A stretch of DNA of 64,000 nt from Foliamicus sp963666765 (GTDB lineage: Bacteria > Pseudomonadota > Gammaproteobacteria > Steroidobacterales > Foliamicaceae), in assembly GCA_963666765.1 (NCBI GenBank), contig OY762933.1, forward strand, positions 2,356,001-2,420,000. Direction: 5' to 3'. Shown here piece by piece: positions 16,633 to 25,133 of the stretch. A program made the translations under genes and the position numbers. The notes under the pieces were generated by a model, which saw nothing but the letters and a program-made list of their open reading frames with translations, was not told where the DNA came from and did no database searches. Numbering within the stretch: position 1 is the stretch's first letter; every line of letters starts with the position of its first letter.

Positions 16633-17319
16633 ATGGATCGCTTGAATTCGCAGAACGGGCAACGGCCGCCGCCGCGCAGTTTCGTGCGCCGTTCGGGGCG
16701 CATTACCCGCGCGCAAAAGCGGGCGCTTGAGGAACTTTGGCCGGCCTACGGCCTGGAGGAGTCAGCGGACCCGATCGCCTTCGAGCAGGTCTTCGGCCGT
16801 CAGGCGCCCACGGTGCTTGAGATCGGTTTCGGCAACGGCGAGACGCTGGTTCGCTCGGCGCAGGAATCGCCGGATGTGAATTTCCTCGGCATCGAGGTGC
16901 ATTTCCCCGGCCTGGGCCGCTGCCTCTTGCTGGCGGAGAAGGCCGGCATACAAAACCTGCGCCTGATCCAGGGGGACGCAGTGGAAGTGCTCAGGCGGAG
17001 GATGCCGCCGGCCTGCCTCGCCATGGTTTGCCTGTACTTTCCGGATCCATGGCCACGCAAGCGGCACCACAAGCGCCGGCTCGTGCAGCCGGCGTTCGTG
17101 CGGCTGATCGAGCGCGCGCTTGAGCCGCATGGTGTTTTCCACGTAGCGACCGACTGGGCGCCGTACGCGGAACATATCGAGAGCGTGATGAGCGGCAACG
17201 CCGCCTTCGAACATTTGCGCCGCCCGCCGTCCCGCTACACCACTCGATTCGAGTCGCGCGGCAGCGCCCTGGGGCATGAAATCTGGGAAGCCGCCTACCG
17301 CGTGCGGCGGGGCGGCTAG
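16633..17319 (+). CDS. trmB: tRNA (guanine-N7-)-methyltransferase
   Basis: A 228-residue SAM-dependent enzyme that makes m7G46 in the tRNA variable loop. Motif I is VLEIGFGNGETL near residue 62. LGIEVHFPGLGRCL follows, then the family hallmark YFPDPWPRKRHHKRRLV near residue 136, the C-terminal ATDWAPYAEHI, and the ending TRFESRGSALGHEIWEAAY. Length and order match TrmB. It diverges from tRNA-Gly and converges with ampG, whose stop is only eight bases away. Confidence 0.96.
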   Translation: MDRLNSQNGQRPPPRSFVRRSGRITRAQKRALEELWPAYGLEESADPIAFEQVFGRQAPTVLEIGFGNGETLVRSAQESPDVNFLGIEVHFPGLGRCLLLAEKAGIQNLRLIQGDAVEVLRRRMPPACLAMVCLYFPDPWPRKRHHKRRLVQPAFVRLIERALEPHGVFHVATDWAPYAEHIESVMSGNAAFEHLRRPPSRYTTRFESRGSALGHEIWEAAYRVRRGG

Positions 17320-17326
17320 TGTCGTG

Positions 17327-18634
17327 TCACGCCTGTATTGTCCCTGGCCCCTCGGAGGACTGGAACAACTTCAGGCGGCTCAGGTAGATGGCCAGCAGGA
17401 TGGCGGGCACGCCGGCCAGGCACACCAGCACGTAGAAATTGACCCAGCCCACCTCCAGCGACAGGAAGCCGGACCAGCCAGCCATGAACTTGCCGGGAAG
17501 CGCCATGAGAGAGCTGAGCAGGGCATATTGAGTCGCAGTGTATTTCCGCGAGGTCAGGGCGGACAGGAACGCGATGAAGGCGGTTCCGGACAGGCCCACG
17601 CTGAAGTTGTCTCCGGTAATGACGCCGGCCAGCAGCCACAGGTTCGTCTCCCCCGCGGTGGCCAGCGCCGCGAACGCCAGGTTGGTCAGCGCCAGCAGGA
17701 TCGCCGAGGCGATCAGTGGTCCCCTGAGCCCGAACCTGCCCACAACCAGGCCCCCGGCCAGGATTCCGGCCAGCGTCGCCACAGTCCCGTACAGCTTGGC
17801 CACCGCGGCGATTTCGCTCTTGGTGTATCCCATGTCCAAGTAGAAGGGCATCGCCATGCTGCCCATGAGGTAGTCGCTGACCCGGAACAGCGCCACGAAA
17901 GCCAGTATCGACACGGCAAACAGCTTGTAGCGCTGGAAAATGTCCCTGAACGGTTCGACGATGTGGGAATGGATCCAATCCCTGGCGCTCTCCCTTCGCT
18001 GCACCGAAGCGCCGTGCTCCGGTTCCGCGATCAGCAGCACTGCCACGACCCCCACACCCATGCACGCGGCCATTGCCCGGTAAGTCAGTCCCCAGTCGTA
18101 GGCGTCGGCCAGGAACAGCGCTCCGGCGCCGGACACCAGCATTCCCATGCGGTAGCCGTACTGGTAACTGGCGGCCATCGCCGCCTGGCGGTCCACTTCC
18201 ACCGCCTCGATCCGCCAGGCATCGATGACGATGTCCTGGGTGGCCGAGGAAAACGAGGCCAGCAGGGCGAACAGCGCTACGAGAAGCACGTTCTCAAGCG
18301 GGTCGGTGGTGGACAGCAGGATCAGCCCCGCGATGATTCCCAGTTGCGCCAGCAGCATCCAGGAACGCCGCCGGCCCAGCAGCCGGTTGAGCAGCGGGAG
18401 CCGGATCCCGTCCACCGCCGGGGCCCACAGGAACTTGAGCGAATACGTAAGGCTGACCCAGGCCAGCATGCCCACGGTTCCGCGGTACACGCCGACGTCG
18501 GCCAGCCAGGCCGTCAGGGTGCTGAACACCAGGAGCAGGGGAAGGCCGGCTGAAAAGCCCAGAAACAGCATCGCCAGGACACGGGGATGCAGAAAGGCTC
18601 CAAGCCCGCCGTAGCTGTCGGCGCGCACGTTCAT
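17327..18634 (-). CDS. ampG: AmpG-type muropeptide permease (MFS)
   Basis: A 435-residue inner-membrane transporter resembling AmpG, which imports GlcNAc-anhydroMurNAc peptides for cell-wall recycling and so influences ampC induction. Seen: MLFLGFSAGLPLLLVFSTLTAWL at the start, the stretch SLKFLWAPAVDGIRLPLLNRLLGRRRSWML near residue 65, SATQDIVIDAWRIE near 138 and MAASYQYGYRMGMLVSGAGAL near 155, all typical of AmpG. The C-terminal half has GTAFIAFLSALTSRKYTATQYALLSS. No peptidoglycan-recycling enzyme genes are beside it. Confidence 0.93.
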   Translation of the reverse strand: MNVRADSYGGLGAFLHPRVLAMLFLGFSAGLPLLLVFSTLTAWLADVGVYRGTVGMLAWVSLTYSLKFLWAPAVDGIRLPLLNRLLGRRRSWMLLAQLGIIAGLILLSTTDPLENVLLVALFALLASFSSATQDIVIDAWRIEAVEVDRQAAMAASYQYGYRMGMLVSGAGALFLADAYDWGLTYRAMAACMGVGVVAVLLIAEPEHGASVQRRESARDWIHSHIVEPFRDIFQRYKLFAVSILAFVALFRVSDYLMGSMAMPFYLDMGYTKSEIAAVAKLYGTVATLAGILAGGLVVGRFGLRGPLIASAILLALTNLAFAALATAGETNLWLLAGVITGDNFSVGLSGTAFIAFLSALTSRKYTATQYALLSSLMALPGKFMAGWSGFLSLEVGWVNFYVLVCLAGVPAILLAIYLSRLKLFQSSEGPGTIQA

Positions 18635-18670
18635 GGCCGCAAAAGCGCGGGCAGGGCGGGTAGCCCGATT

Positions 18671-19438
18671 TCAGTCGGCATAGTCGAGGATCAGCGGCGC
18701 GTGGTCGGAGAAACGCTTGCGCTTGTAAATCGAGGCGGCGGTGGCGCGCCCGGCCAGTTCCGGCGTGGCCACATGGTAGTCGATCCGCCAGCCCACGTTC
18801 TTCGCCCAGGCCTGCCCGCGGTTGGACCACCAGGTGTACTGGTCCGGATCGGGGTTTATCCGGCGAAAGCAGTCCACGAATCCGAGTTGGTCGAAAAGCA
18901 TGTCCATCCAGGCCCGTTCCTCGGGCAGGAATCCCGAGTTCTTCCGGTTGCCGCGCCAGTTCTTGAGGTCGATCTCGCGGTGCGCGATATTGAAGTCGCC
19001 GCAAAGGAGGTATTGCCGCCCGCTGTCGCGCGCCGCCGCGAGCAGCGGCGTGAACTCGTCGAGAAACCGCCACTTGGCCTCCTGGCGCTGTTCCGATGAA
19101 GATCCCGAAGGCAGGTAAAGCGACACTACGCTGAGCGGGCCGAAGCGGGCCTCGAGGTAGCGGCCCTCGGCGTCGAATTCCGCCGAGCCAAAGCCCCTGA
19201 GCACCTCGTCGGGCTCCCGGCGCGAATACAAGCCCACCCCCGAATAGCCCTTGCGCTCGGCGCCCTCGTAATAGCAGTGCCAGTTGCGCGGCCAGAAGTC
19301 GCTGGCCTGAAGCTGGTCTTCCTGCGCCTTGAGCTCCTGCAGGCACAGGATGTCCGCTTTCTGGCGCCGCAGCCAGTGATAGAAGCCCTTGCGGGCGGCC
19401 GCGCGGATGCCGTTGGCGTTAAGCGTGATTACGCGCAT
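18671..19438 (-). CDS. xthA: Exodeoxyribonuclease III
   Basis: A 255-residue AP endonuclease/3'-5' exonuclease of the EEP superfamily. It begins MRVITLNANGIRAAARKGFY with the conserved Asn, then ADILCLQELKAQEDQL with the metal-binding Glu, YSGVGLYSRREPDEV, LCGDFNIAHREIDLKN with the Asp-Asn pair, and the C-terminal FSDHAPLILDY with the catalytic His. Length is normal. It repairs abasic sites and 3'-blocked ends in base excision repair. It sits 36 bases upstream of the ampG start. Confidence 0.95.
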   Translation of the reverse strand: MRVITLNANGIRAAARKGFYHWLRRQKADILCLQELKAQEDQLQASDFWPRNWHCYYEGAERKGYSGVGLYSRREPDEVLRGFGSAEFDAEGRYLEARFGPLSVVSLYLPSGSSSEQRQEAKWRFLDEFTPLLAAARDSGRQYLLCGDFNIAHREIDLKNWRGNRKNSGFLPEERAWMDMLFDQLGFVDCFRRINPDPDQYTWWSNRGQAWAKNVGWRIDYHVATPELAGRATAASIYKRKRFSDHAPLILDYAD

Positions 19439-19450
19439 CGTGGGCCGGCG

Positions 19451-20212
19451 CTACCAGCGCAGTCCCCCGTCCAGGTCGATCACGCGTCCGGAGATGTAGT
19501 CGTTTTCGAGAATGAACTGCGCGGTCTGCGCGACTTCGTCGGGCTCGCCCAGTCGCTTTGCGGGCACCATGGCCGCGAGGCGGTCGCGGGCCTCGGGCTT
19601 CATGGCCGCCACCATCTCGGTGTTGATCAGCCCGGGGGCGATGGCGGCGGTGCGGATGCCGTGGCGCGCCAGTTCCCGCGCCCACAGGACGGTCAGTGAG
19701 GCTACGCCCGCCTTGGTGGCGGAGTAGTTCGACTGGCCGAAGTTTCCGACCCGGGAAAGGCTGGAAATATTGATGATCACCCCGCCGGCGCCGAAGCGCG
19801 CCATGTGCACGGCGGCCTCCCGGGCGCAGAGGAAGGTCCCGGTCAGGTTGACGTCCAGGACCGCCTGCCAGTTCTCGACCGACATCTTGCCCAGCAGTTC
19901 GCCGTCCTTGAACTTGATGAGCAGGCCGTCGCGGGTAATGCCGGCGTTGTTGATCAACACGTCGAGCGCGCCGCAGTCCGACGCCACCGCTTTCATGAAT
20001 GCCTCCACGTCGCTTTCGACAGCCACGTTGGCGGCGTAACAGTGCACTTCGGAGCCGGCCGCGCGGCAATCGGCAGCCGTTTCGGCAAGGCTGTCCCGGT
20101 TCAGATCGCACAGTGCCAGGCGCGCGCCCTGCGCTGCCAGGCGGCGCGCCATGGCCGCTCCCAGCCCACGCGCGGCCCCGGTAATGACTATCGTTTTGCC
20201 CTTGATATCCAC
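19451..20212 (-). CDS. SDR-family oxidoreductase (FabG-like)
   Basis: A 253-residue short-chain dehydrogenase. The Rossmann motif TGAARGLG lies near residue 11, NNAGIT near 90, and the active-site Ser with the YxxxK motif is YSATKAG near 160. The C-terminus ends DYISGRVIDLDGGLRW. It probably reduces a 3-oxoacyl-ACP/CoA or similar substrate with NAD(P)H. GTG 20212 is chosen because AAGGAG lies seven bases before it and the product starts VDIKGKTIVITGA; an upstream start at 20272 adds 20 residues without family resemblance. It follows a methyltransferase gene. Confidence 0.88.
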   Translation of the reverse strand: MDIKGKTIVITGAARGLGAAMARRLAAQGARLALCDLNRDSLAETAADCRAAGSEVHCYAANVAVESDVEAFMKAVASDCGALDVLINNAGITRDGLLIKFKDGELLGKMSVENWQAVLDVNLTGTFLCAREAAVHMARFGAGGVIINISSLSRVGNFGQSNYSATKAGVASLTVLWARELARHGIRTAAIAPGLINTEMVAAMKPEARDRLAAMVPAKRLGEPDEVAQTAQFILENDYISGRVIDLDGGLRW

Positions 20213-20243
20213 ATGAATACTCCTTAAGGAAAGCCGCGCAATC

Positions 20244-21290
20244 CTACTCCATTGCGGCCGCCTCTTCTCCACGCGGCCTGTGGCCGGCGACCGCCCAGCC
20301 CATCAGCGCTTCCCCCCGGTATACGACCGGGAACCAACCCTCGACAATCAGCCCCGCCGATCGCAAGTGGTCCAGCAGACGGTCGAACTCGCCGGCGTCG
20401 GGCGTTGCGGCCAGAAGATCCTCCATGCGGCGGCAATAGGCGTCACTTGCCTCCCTGAGCCGGCGGACCATCGCCCGCCTCTGTTCCGCTTGAAGGCCCG
20501 GAGAAAAAACGCCTTGCAGCCCATTCAGGACAAACCCTATTCCATTGCCCGGATCGCTGAAGCTTTTCGCCTGCTGCTGGACCCGATCGACTGCGGCATT
20601 CAGCTTGCGGCGCAGGTTCTCCGCCCGCCCGTCGTGCCTGAGCATTCGCTTCTCAAATTCCGATTCCGCCGATTCCACCGCGTCGATGACCCGGCGCGCT
20701 TTGGTCAGCAACTGTTCCTGTCTAAGGCACAGGCGATGCTGCTCCAGTCCCTCCCGGGCTTCCCTTACCACGACCGAATTGGCGTGATGGGTGATCAGCG
20801 CTATCCGCCCGCCCGGTTTGAGAATGCGCATCGCTTCCCGAGCGCTGGCGGCGGGATTCCCGTACTCGAAGCCGTACTGCGAAGTAAGCAGGTCGCAGCT
20901 TTCTCCTTCCAGTCCCGTTCTCTCGTTGGGCGCTCCACCTTGAAATCGCACGCTTTCCAACCACCCTTTCGCTGACTCGGCCTCCTTGAGGTCCTTTTCG
21001 GGTCGAATCGCGGCCCGGTCCAGCGCATCAATCCGGAACTGCCTGTTACGTGTGGCGGAATACTCCGCTGCAAGCAAAGCTACGGCGCCGTTCCCGGTGG
21101 CGAGGTCGACAATCCTTGCGCCTTGGAGAAGCGTGGCGAACTGGCGTTCCCAGAACTCGCGAATTTCGCCGTCGTAGTTCGGATTGCCGCTGCGCTCGAA
21201 GGTGGTTACGCTGCCGTGACGCCAGAACTGCGTCCACTCGTCATCGTTGAGGAGCCTGCGTGGTTTGGTTTTACGGGTGGGTTTGGTCAT
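20244..21290 (-). CDS. Class I SAM-dependent methyltransferase
   Basis: A 348-residue protein with an N-terminal basic tail (MTKPTRKTKPRR) and a class I methyltransferase core: motif I VDLATGNGAVALLAAE near residue 60, post-I acidic IDALDRAAI near 88, the LLTSQYGFEYG segment near 135 and MRILKPGGRIALITHH near 155. The C-terminal half is mostly helical (about residues 190-290) and may be coiled-coil, not typical of small-molecule methyltransferases. The substrate is not recognisable. It lies in a minus-strand run with lipid/CoA enzymes, 31 bases before the SDR gene. Confidence 0.78.
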   Translation of the reverse strand: MTKPTRKTKPRRLLNDDEWTQFWRHGSVTTFERSGNPNYDGEIREFWERQFATLLQGARIVDLATGNGAVALLAAEYSATRNRQFRIDALDRAAIRPEKDLKEAESAKGWLESVRFQGGAPNERTGLEGESCDLLTSQYGFEYGNPAASAREAMRILKPGGRIALITHHANSVVVREAREGLEQHRLCLRQEQLLTKARRVIDAVESAESEFEKRMLRHDGRAENLRRKLNAAVDRVQQQAKSFSDPGNGIGFVLNGLQGVFSPGLQAEQRRAMVRRLREASDAYCRRMEDLLAATPDAGEFDRLLDHLRSAGLIVEGWFPVVYRGEALMGWAVAGHRPRGEEAAAME

Positions 21291-21374
21291 GGCTTATTGA
21301 GGGCGACACCCCCTCTCTCCCAGGGCGGGGACGCCCTGTCTTCCGCGAAGATGTGCTATCTCCCGGGGGATGCG

Positions 21375-22175
21375 TTACTCGCCGCTGAAGCGGGGTGCTC
21401 TCTTCTCACGAAAAGCCGCTATTCCTTCCGCGGCGTCAGCCGTGTTGCCGCATGTCTCCTGCGCTTCCGCTTCGGCCAGGAAAAGGTCGTCGAAGGACAG
21501 CGTGCCCGCCTGGCGTATCAGGCGCTTGGTCGCGGTCAGCGCCAGCGGGGCCTTGAGGGCCAGTTCCGCTGCCCAGTTCTCGGCGGTCGCAAGCGCCTCG
21601 CCGGTCGGCGCCAGCCGGTTTGCCAGATTCAATTCCTTCGCCCGCGACGCGGGCATGCGATCGCCGCTGATCGCGAACTCGAATGCCGCCCGATGCCCGA
21701 TGGTTTGCGTAAGCGTCCACGTTGAGCCGCCGTCGGGGACCAGTCCGATGTTGGAAAACGGACAGAGCAGAAATGCGTTTTCTTCCATCAGCACCAGGTC
21801 GCAGGCCAGCGCCAGCGCCATTCCGATGCCCGCAGCGCCTCCCTGAACGGCGGCGATGACCGGCTGCGGAGCCTGCGTTATCGCGTCGAACAGGGGCTTG
21901 TATTCGCGAAGCAGAATGTCGCGGATCGACTCGGTTCCAATCGTGCCCCGCTTCAGGTTCGCGCCGGCGCTGAAGAACCTCCCGCTGCCGCCCAGAACAA
22001 TTGCCCGAACGGAGCGCTCTGCTGCAGCTTCCTCGAGCGCCGCCGCCAATCCGGCCCGCAGTTCGGGCGTAAAGCTGTTGAGATTGTCCGGCTGGTGCAT
22101 CAGCACCGTGGACACGGCGCCCTTGCGCCGTGTCAGGACAACCGAGTCGTGCTGCTCAGATTCCCCGGCGCCCAC
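21375..22175 (-). CDS. Enoyl-CoA hydratase/isomerase family protein
   Basis: A 266-residue crotonase-fold protein. The oxyanion-hole regions are GRFFSAGANLKRG near residue 65 and VIAAVQGGAAGIGMALALACDLVL near 105. GLVPDGGSTWTL near 144 carries Asp, whereas classical hydratases have Glu at the second catalytic site, so the reaction may be isomerisation or PaaG-like rather than simple hydration. The C-terminal APLALTATKRLI is typical. Start GTG 22175 is six bases after the GST stop. It probably acts in acyl-CoA degradation. Confidence 0.88.
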   Translation of the reverse strand: MGAGESEQHDSVVLTRRKGAVSTVLMHQPDNLNSFTPELRAGLAAALEEAAAERSVRAIVLGGSGRFFSAGANLKRGTIGTESIRDILLREYKPLFDAITQAPQPVIAAVQGGAAGIGMALALACDLVLMEENAFLLCPFSNIGLVPDGGSTWTLTQTIGHRAAFEFAISGDRMPASRAKELNLANRLAPTGEALATAENWAAELALKAPLALTATKRLIRQAGTLSFDDLFLAEAEAQETCGNTADAAEGIAAFREKRAPRFSGE

Positions 22176-22181
22176 TGGCAG

Positions 22182-22793
22182 CTAGGCCGCGCCCCGGGAG
22201 CGTTGATAGGCCGGCCGCTCCCTGCACGCCGACACCCACTTGTTCACCTTCGGCCATGCCTCCATGCTGAATTGCAGCATCACCAGCATATCCAGCACGG
22301 AAACGCAGATCAGGTCCGCCGCGGTGAACTGTTCGCCCAGGAGATGGGAGCGTTTTGCCAATTGCTTTTCAAGCACGTCCAGCGGACCCGCCAGTGCCTG
22401 TTCCGCGCCCTTGGCGGCCGCCTCGTTATGGTCGTCGCCGGTGTGCACGAATTTCTGCATGAACATTACTACGATGAGCGGTTCCAGTTCGGTCATTGCA
22501 AAGAAAGCCCACTGAAGGACGTGGGCCCTCTGCGCCTGCGTGGCCGGCCACAGCTCGCGGTCGTCATACTTGGCGGCCAGGTACAGGTTGATGGCGGCGG
22601 ATTCGAACAGCTTGAGCGAGCCGTCCTCCATTGCGGGCGCCTTGCCGGGCAGGGTGACCTTGCCGATCGATTTACTGCGCTCCTCGCGCGACTGGCCGTC
22701 CAGCGGCACATGCTCATACGGTATCGCCAGTTCCTCAAGCATCCAAAGGCAGCGCGCAGCGCGCGATTGCAACGGGCCGTATAGCCGAATCAT
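22182..22793 (-). CDS. Glutathione S-transferase family protein
   Basis: A 203-residue GST. The N-terminal thioredoxin-like domain starts MIRLYGPLQSRAARCLWMLEEL, includes the cis-Pro region KVTLPGKAPAMEDGSLKLFESAAINLYLA near residues 46-73 with the conserved ES pair, and is followed by an all-helical C-terminal domain ending near AYQRSRGAA. These enzymes conjugate or isomerise electrophilic substrates with glutathione. It sits between a membrane-protein gene and the enoyl-CoA hydratase, suggesting involvement in the same catabolic or detoxification operon. Confidence 0.9.
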   Translation of the reverse strand: MIRLYGPLQSRAARCLWMLEELAIPYEHVPLDGQSREERSKSIGKVTLPGKAPAMEDGSLKLFESAAINLYLAAKYDDRELWPATQAQRAHVLQWAFFAMTELEPLIVVMFMQKFVHTGDDHNEAAAKGAEQALAGPLDVLEKQLAKRSHLLGEQFTAADLICVSVLDMLVMLQFSMEAWPKVNKWVSACRERPAYQRSRGAA

Positions 22794-22834
22794 CTATGCT
22801 CTCCTCGGATTGATGGTCTTATGCAGTTCACTGA

Positions 22835-23503
22835 CTACGGGCCGAACACGGTGCCCGAGAACGCGGCCACGATGGTCATGGCGTAGATAAACAATACCCA
22901 TCCGTAAACCGGCTGCAACTGCGTGTGGTATTTCTGCTCCAGTTCGGGCGTCGAGCCGGACTGCGCGATAGTCATGAACGTGAGCGTTGCCGGGGCAAAG
23001 CCGCGGTCCAGGGGCACCACGGCGAAACCGATCAGGCCCACCGCCACCAGTTTGACCGTGAGCCAGGCCGGGGCGGCGAGCGCTTCGACAGTCACTGTGG
23101 CGGCTGCGAAGACAAATGCGCCGGCACACAGGAACAGGCTGAACGGCATATTGGTTTTTTCGAAGAGCTTCTCGGCGGCGGTTCCCGGGTTGAGAAAGCC
23201 GCGCCACATGATCAGCACCCAGGCCAGTCCGATCAGCCATACCGCCGCGAGTACCCATGCGGGAACGTTCAGCACGCCGATACCGTGGATCAGCTGAAGG
23301 CCGCTCGGGAATATCAGCGCGTTGCAGGTGCGCGGCAAGCGGTCAAGCACCAGCCCCAGCTTGAGGACGCTGGAGCGCGTCTCCATGCTCAGAGACGAGT
23401 TCTCCGACATTTTCGCTGCCAGGAACACGCCAAGATCGGTGCCCAGCCAGAATACCCACAGCGAGATATGAAAGAAGACCAGTATTTTGTGTTCCAGCAT
23501 CAT
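22835..23503 (-). CDS. Multi-spanning inner-membrane protein of unknown function
   Basis: I do not recognise a named family for this 222-residue protein. It has about six hydrophobic segments: an N-terminal FFHISLWVFWLGTDLGVFLA, then regions near residues 60, 85, 130, 155 and 200. His and Trp residues within the first helix could suit heme or quinone contact, but this is inference. Its ATG pair at 23503-23498 overlaps the stop of the upstream 105-residue gene, so the two are coupled. Confidence 0.65.
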   Translation of the reverse strand: MMLEHKILVFFHISLWVFWLGTDLGVFLAAKMSENSSLSMETRSSVLKLGLVLDRLPRTCNALIFPSGLQLIHGIGVLNVPAWVLAAVWLIGLAWVLIMWRGFLNPGTAAEKLFEKTNMPFSLFLCAGAFVFAAATVTVEALAAPAWLTVKLVAVGLIGFAVVPLDRGFAPATLTFMTIAQSGSTPELEQKYHTQLQPVYGWVLFIYAMTIVAAFSGTVFGP

Positions 23504-23817
23504 GACTTCTGCTCCTCGCCCATCTCTTCAAACGGCGCCAGCACCTTGCGGATCATCTCGGAGTTGGCCGCCGCCCAGGCGCCGGCCTGCTCCGCGTCCG
23601 GCTCGAATTCCTCGATTTCCTCGCGTGTCAGCAAGCCTTTGCCCAGAATCAGCGTCTCCAGGCTCATCAACCGCTCCCGCACGACCCAGTGCTCGGCCAT
23701 CAGCTTGAGCAGGCTGGCGAGCAGCGCGTCGGTGGCGGGATCCTGAAAAAAGTACTTGCGCCCGCCCTTGATTCGGCGGCTCAGTCGTTCCCCGGCGGTG
23801 TCCACGTCTAGTGCCAT
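23500..23817 (-). CDS. Small soluble protein of unknown function
   Basis: A 105-residue, acidic, mostly helical protein with no signal peptide or membrane segment. It contains the helix LLASLLKLMAEHWVVRERLMSLE and the motif GLLTREEIEEFEPD, which resembles the helical segments of nitrile-hydratase-associated small proteins; I cannot confirm this by eye. It is translationally coupled with the downstream membrane protein (TGA inside ATGATG) and lies four bases after the methyltransferase stop, so the three genes form a unit. Confidence 0.6.
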   Translation of the reverse strand: MALDVDTAGERLSRRIKGGRKYFFQDPATDALLASLLKLMAEHWVVRERLMSLETLILGKGLLTREEIEEFEPDAEQAGAWAAANSEMIRKVLAPFEEMGEEQKS

Positions 23818-23821
23818 GGCA

Positions 23822-25018
23822 CTAGTCCTGCTTGACGGAACCGAAGCCGTACCAGAAGATCACGTCGGAGAGTCGGCCGGTGTCTTCCCCGAATTCCGGC
23901 TCGGCTATGGCAATCGCGATGAATTCTTCCTCGTCGGTATACGTGTAGCGCGGCATCACGCCTTCAAAGTATCCGTCGGCCGGAAAGCCTGCGGCGATCG
24001 TCAATTCCTTCGGGTTCTGGTCGCGGAAATCCTTGTAGAACGGCTCGTTGTTGTAGTAGCTGTCCCAGTCAAGGTAGAACTGATCGTAGGCTGCCATGCG
24101 GTCGTTCGGCGGCAGTTCCATGTTGAGCAACACGCCGCCCGGGCGCAGTACGCGATGCGCTTCGGCAAGGTACTGCCGAATCGCCTTGTTCGGCAGTTCG
24201 TGCAGGAACATTGAACTGAATACCACGTCCATCGAGTTGTCGGGAAAGCGGATGCCCTCGGCGCTCTGCTGGTGGAAATGCGCCTGGACTCCCATCGCCT
24301 CCGCGCGGGCGTGGGCATAACGCAGGCAGGGCGCTGCCACGTCGATGCCATGCACTTCGGCATCCGGAAACACCTGCTTCCAGGGCAGGGTGTTATGGCC
24401 TATGGTGCAGCCCGCATCCAGTATCCGCCGCGGCCTGCGGTTGGCAAAGCGGTTCTTGTAGAAATTCGCCATCGACCAGCCGATGTCGTTCAGTTCCTCG
24501 CCCATGGCGCCGAACGCGAACACGTTCAGTCCCTGGTCATAGATGGCGCCGGCCGCCAGGTCCTCGCCGCCGTGTTCCGTGTAATAACAGCCCGGCATGA
24601 GGTGGACGTCGACCGCATCCACGTAACGCGGTATCTCAAGATTCGGGTCAAGTTCAAGGGTGCCGCCGGCTTTCGCCTTCCCGGCCAGGTCGCTGCCCGT
24701 GGAATTCAGCTGCCCGCGCTGCTGCTCCAGACTGTCAATGACTACATCCCAGACCATTTGCTGGGCGGTGCATCGAGCCGACGAATAAGCTCTGAATATG
24801 TCCCGGCCGCGCATTGCGCGATGCACGTCCGCACCGTCGAGCTGCTTGCCGGCCGCGTCCGCGTCGAGGCCGCCGGCGACGCCGGATTCGAAGTCCTTGC
24901 GCATGGTGGCGGCCAAATCGTTGAGCACAAAACCGCGCAGTCCCGAAACAAATCGTTCGCGCGCGCGTGTGTCGCGATTCCGTTCCAGCGCGAGGGCATG
25001 GGTGATGGGTTGTGTCAT
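23822..25018 (-). CDS. SAM-dependent methyltransferase with N-terminal helical extension
   Basis: A 398-residue protein. Residues 1-170 are a helical extension without recognised motifs, containing many Ala, Arg and Asp. The methyltransferase core follows, with motif I ILDAGCTIGHNTLPW near residue 218, VHGIDVAAPCLRYA near 240, the VVFSSMFLHELP segment near 280 and AHRVLRPGGVLLNME near 302. Cys replaces the usual Gly in motif I (GCTIG). ATG 25018 opens a conserved-looking start; the frame continues upstream through the divergent gene region and is not coding there. It heads the minus-strand operon running to xthA and diverges from the CoA transferase gene. Confidence 0.8.
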   Translation of the reverse strand: MTQPITHALALERNRDTRARERFVSGLRGFVLNDLAATMRKDFESGVAGGLDADAAGKQLDGADVHRAMRGRDIFRAYSSARCTAQQMVWDVVIDSLEQQRGQLNSTGSDLAGKAKAGGTLELDPNLEIPRYVDAVDVHLMPGCYYTEHGGEDLAAGAIYDQGLNVFAFGAMGEELNDIGWSMANFYKNRFANRRPRRILDAGCTIGHNTLPWKQVFPDAEVHGIDVAAPCLRYAHARAEAMGVQAHFHQQSAEGIRFPDNSMDVVFSSMFLHELPNKAIRQYLAEAHRVLRPGGVLLNMELPPNDRMAAYDQFYLDWDSYYNNEPFYKDFRDQNPKELTIAAGFPADGYFEGVMPRYTYTDEEEFIAIAIAEPEFGEDTGRLSDVIFWYGFGSVKQD

Positions 25019-25133
25019 GGCTTTCCCCCAGGAGTTGAACTGCCGATTGTTGCGGATTCGGCAGGAAAATGCAAAGCGAATACAATCTCGCGCCGTGCCT
25101 GCCTCTTTACCCCCCAACGCTGAGACGCAACAG

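Noticed and set aside
24798..25133. N-terminal extension of the CoA transferase frame
   Set aside because: Antisense to the start of the divergent methyltransferase; family alignment begins at LDGIRVLEL.
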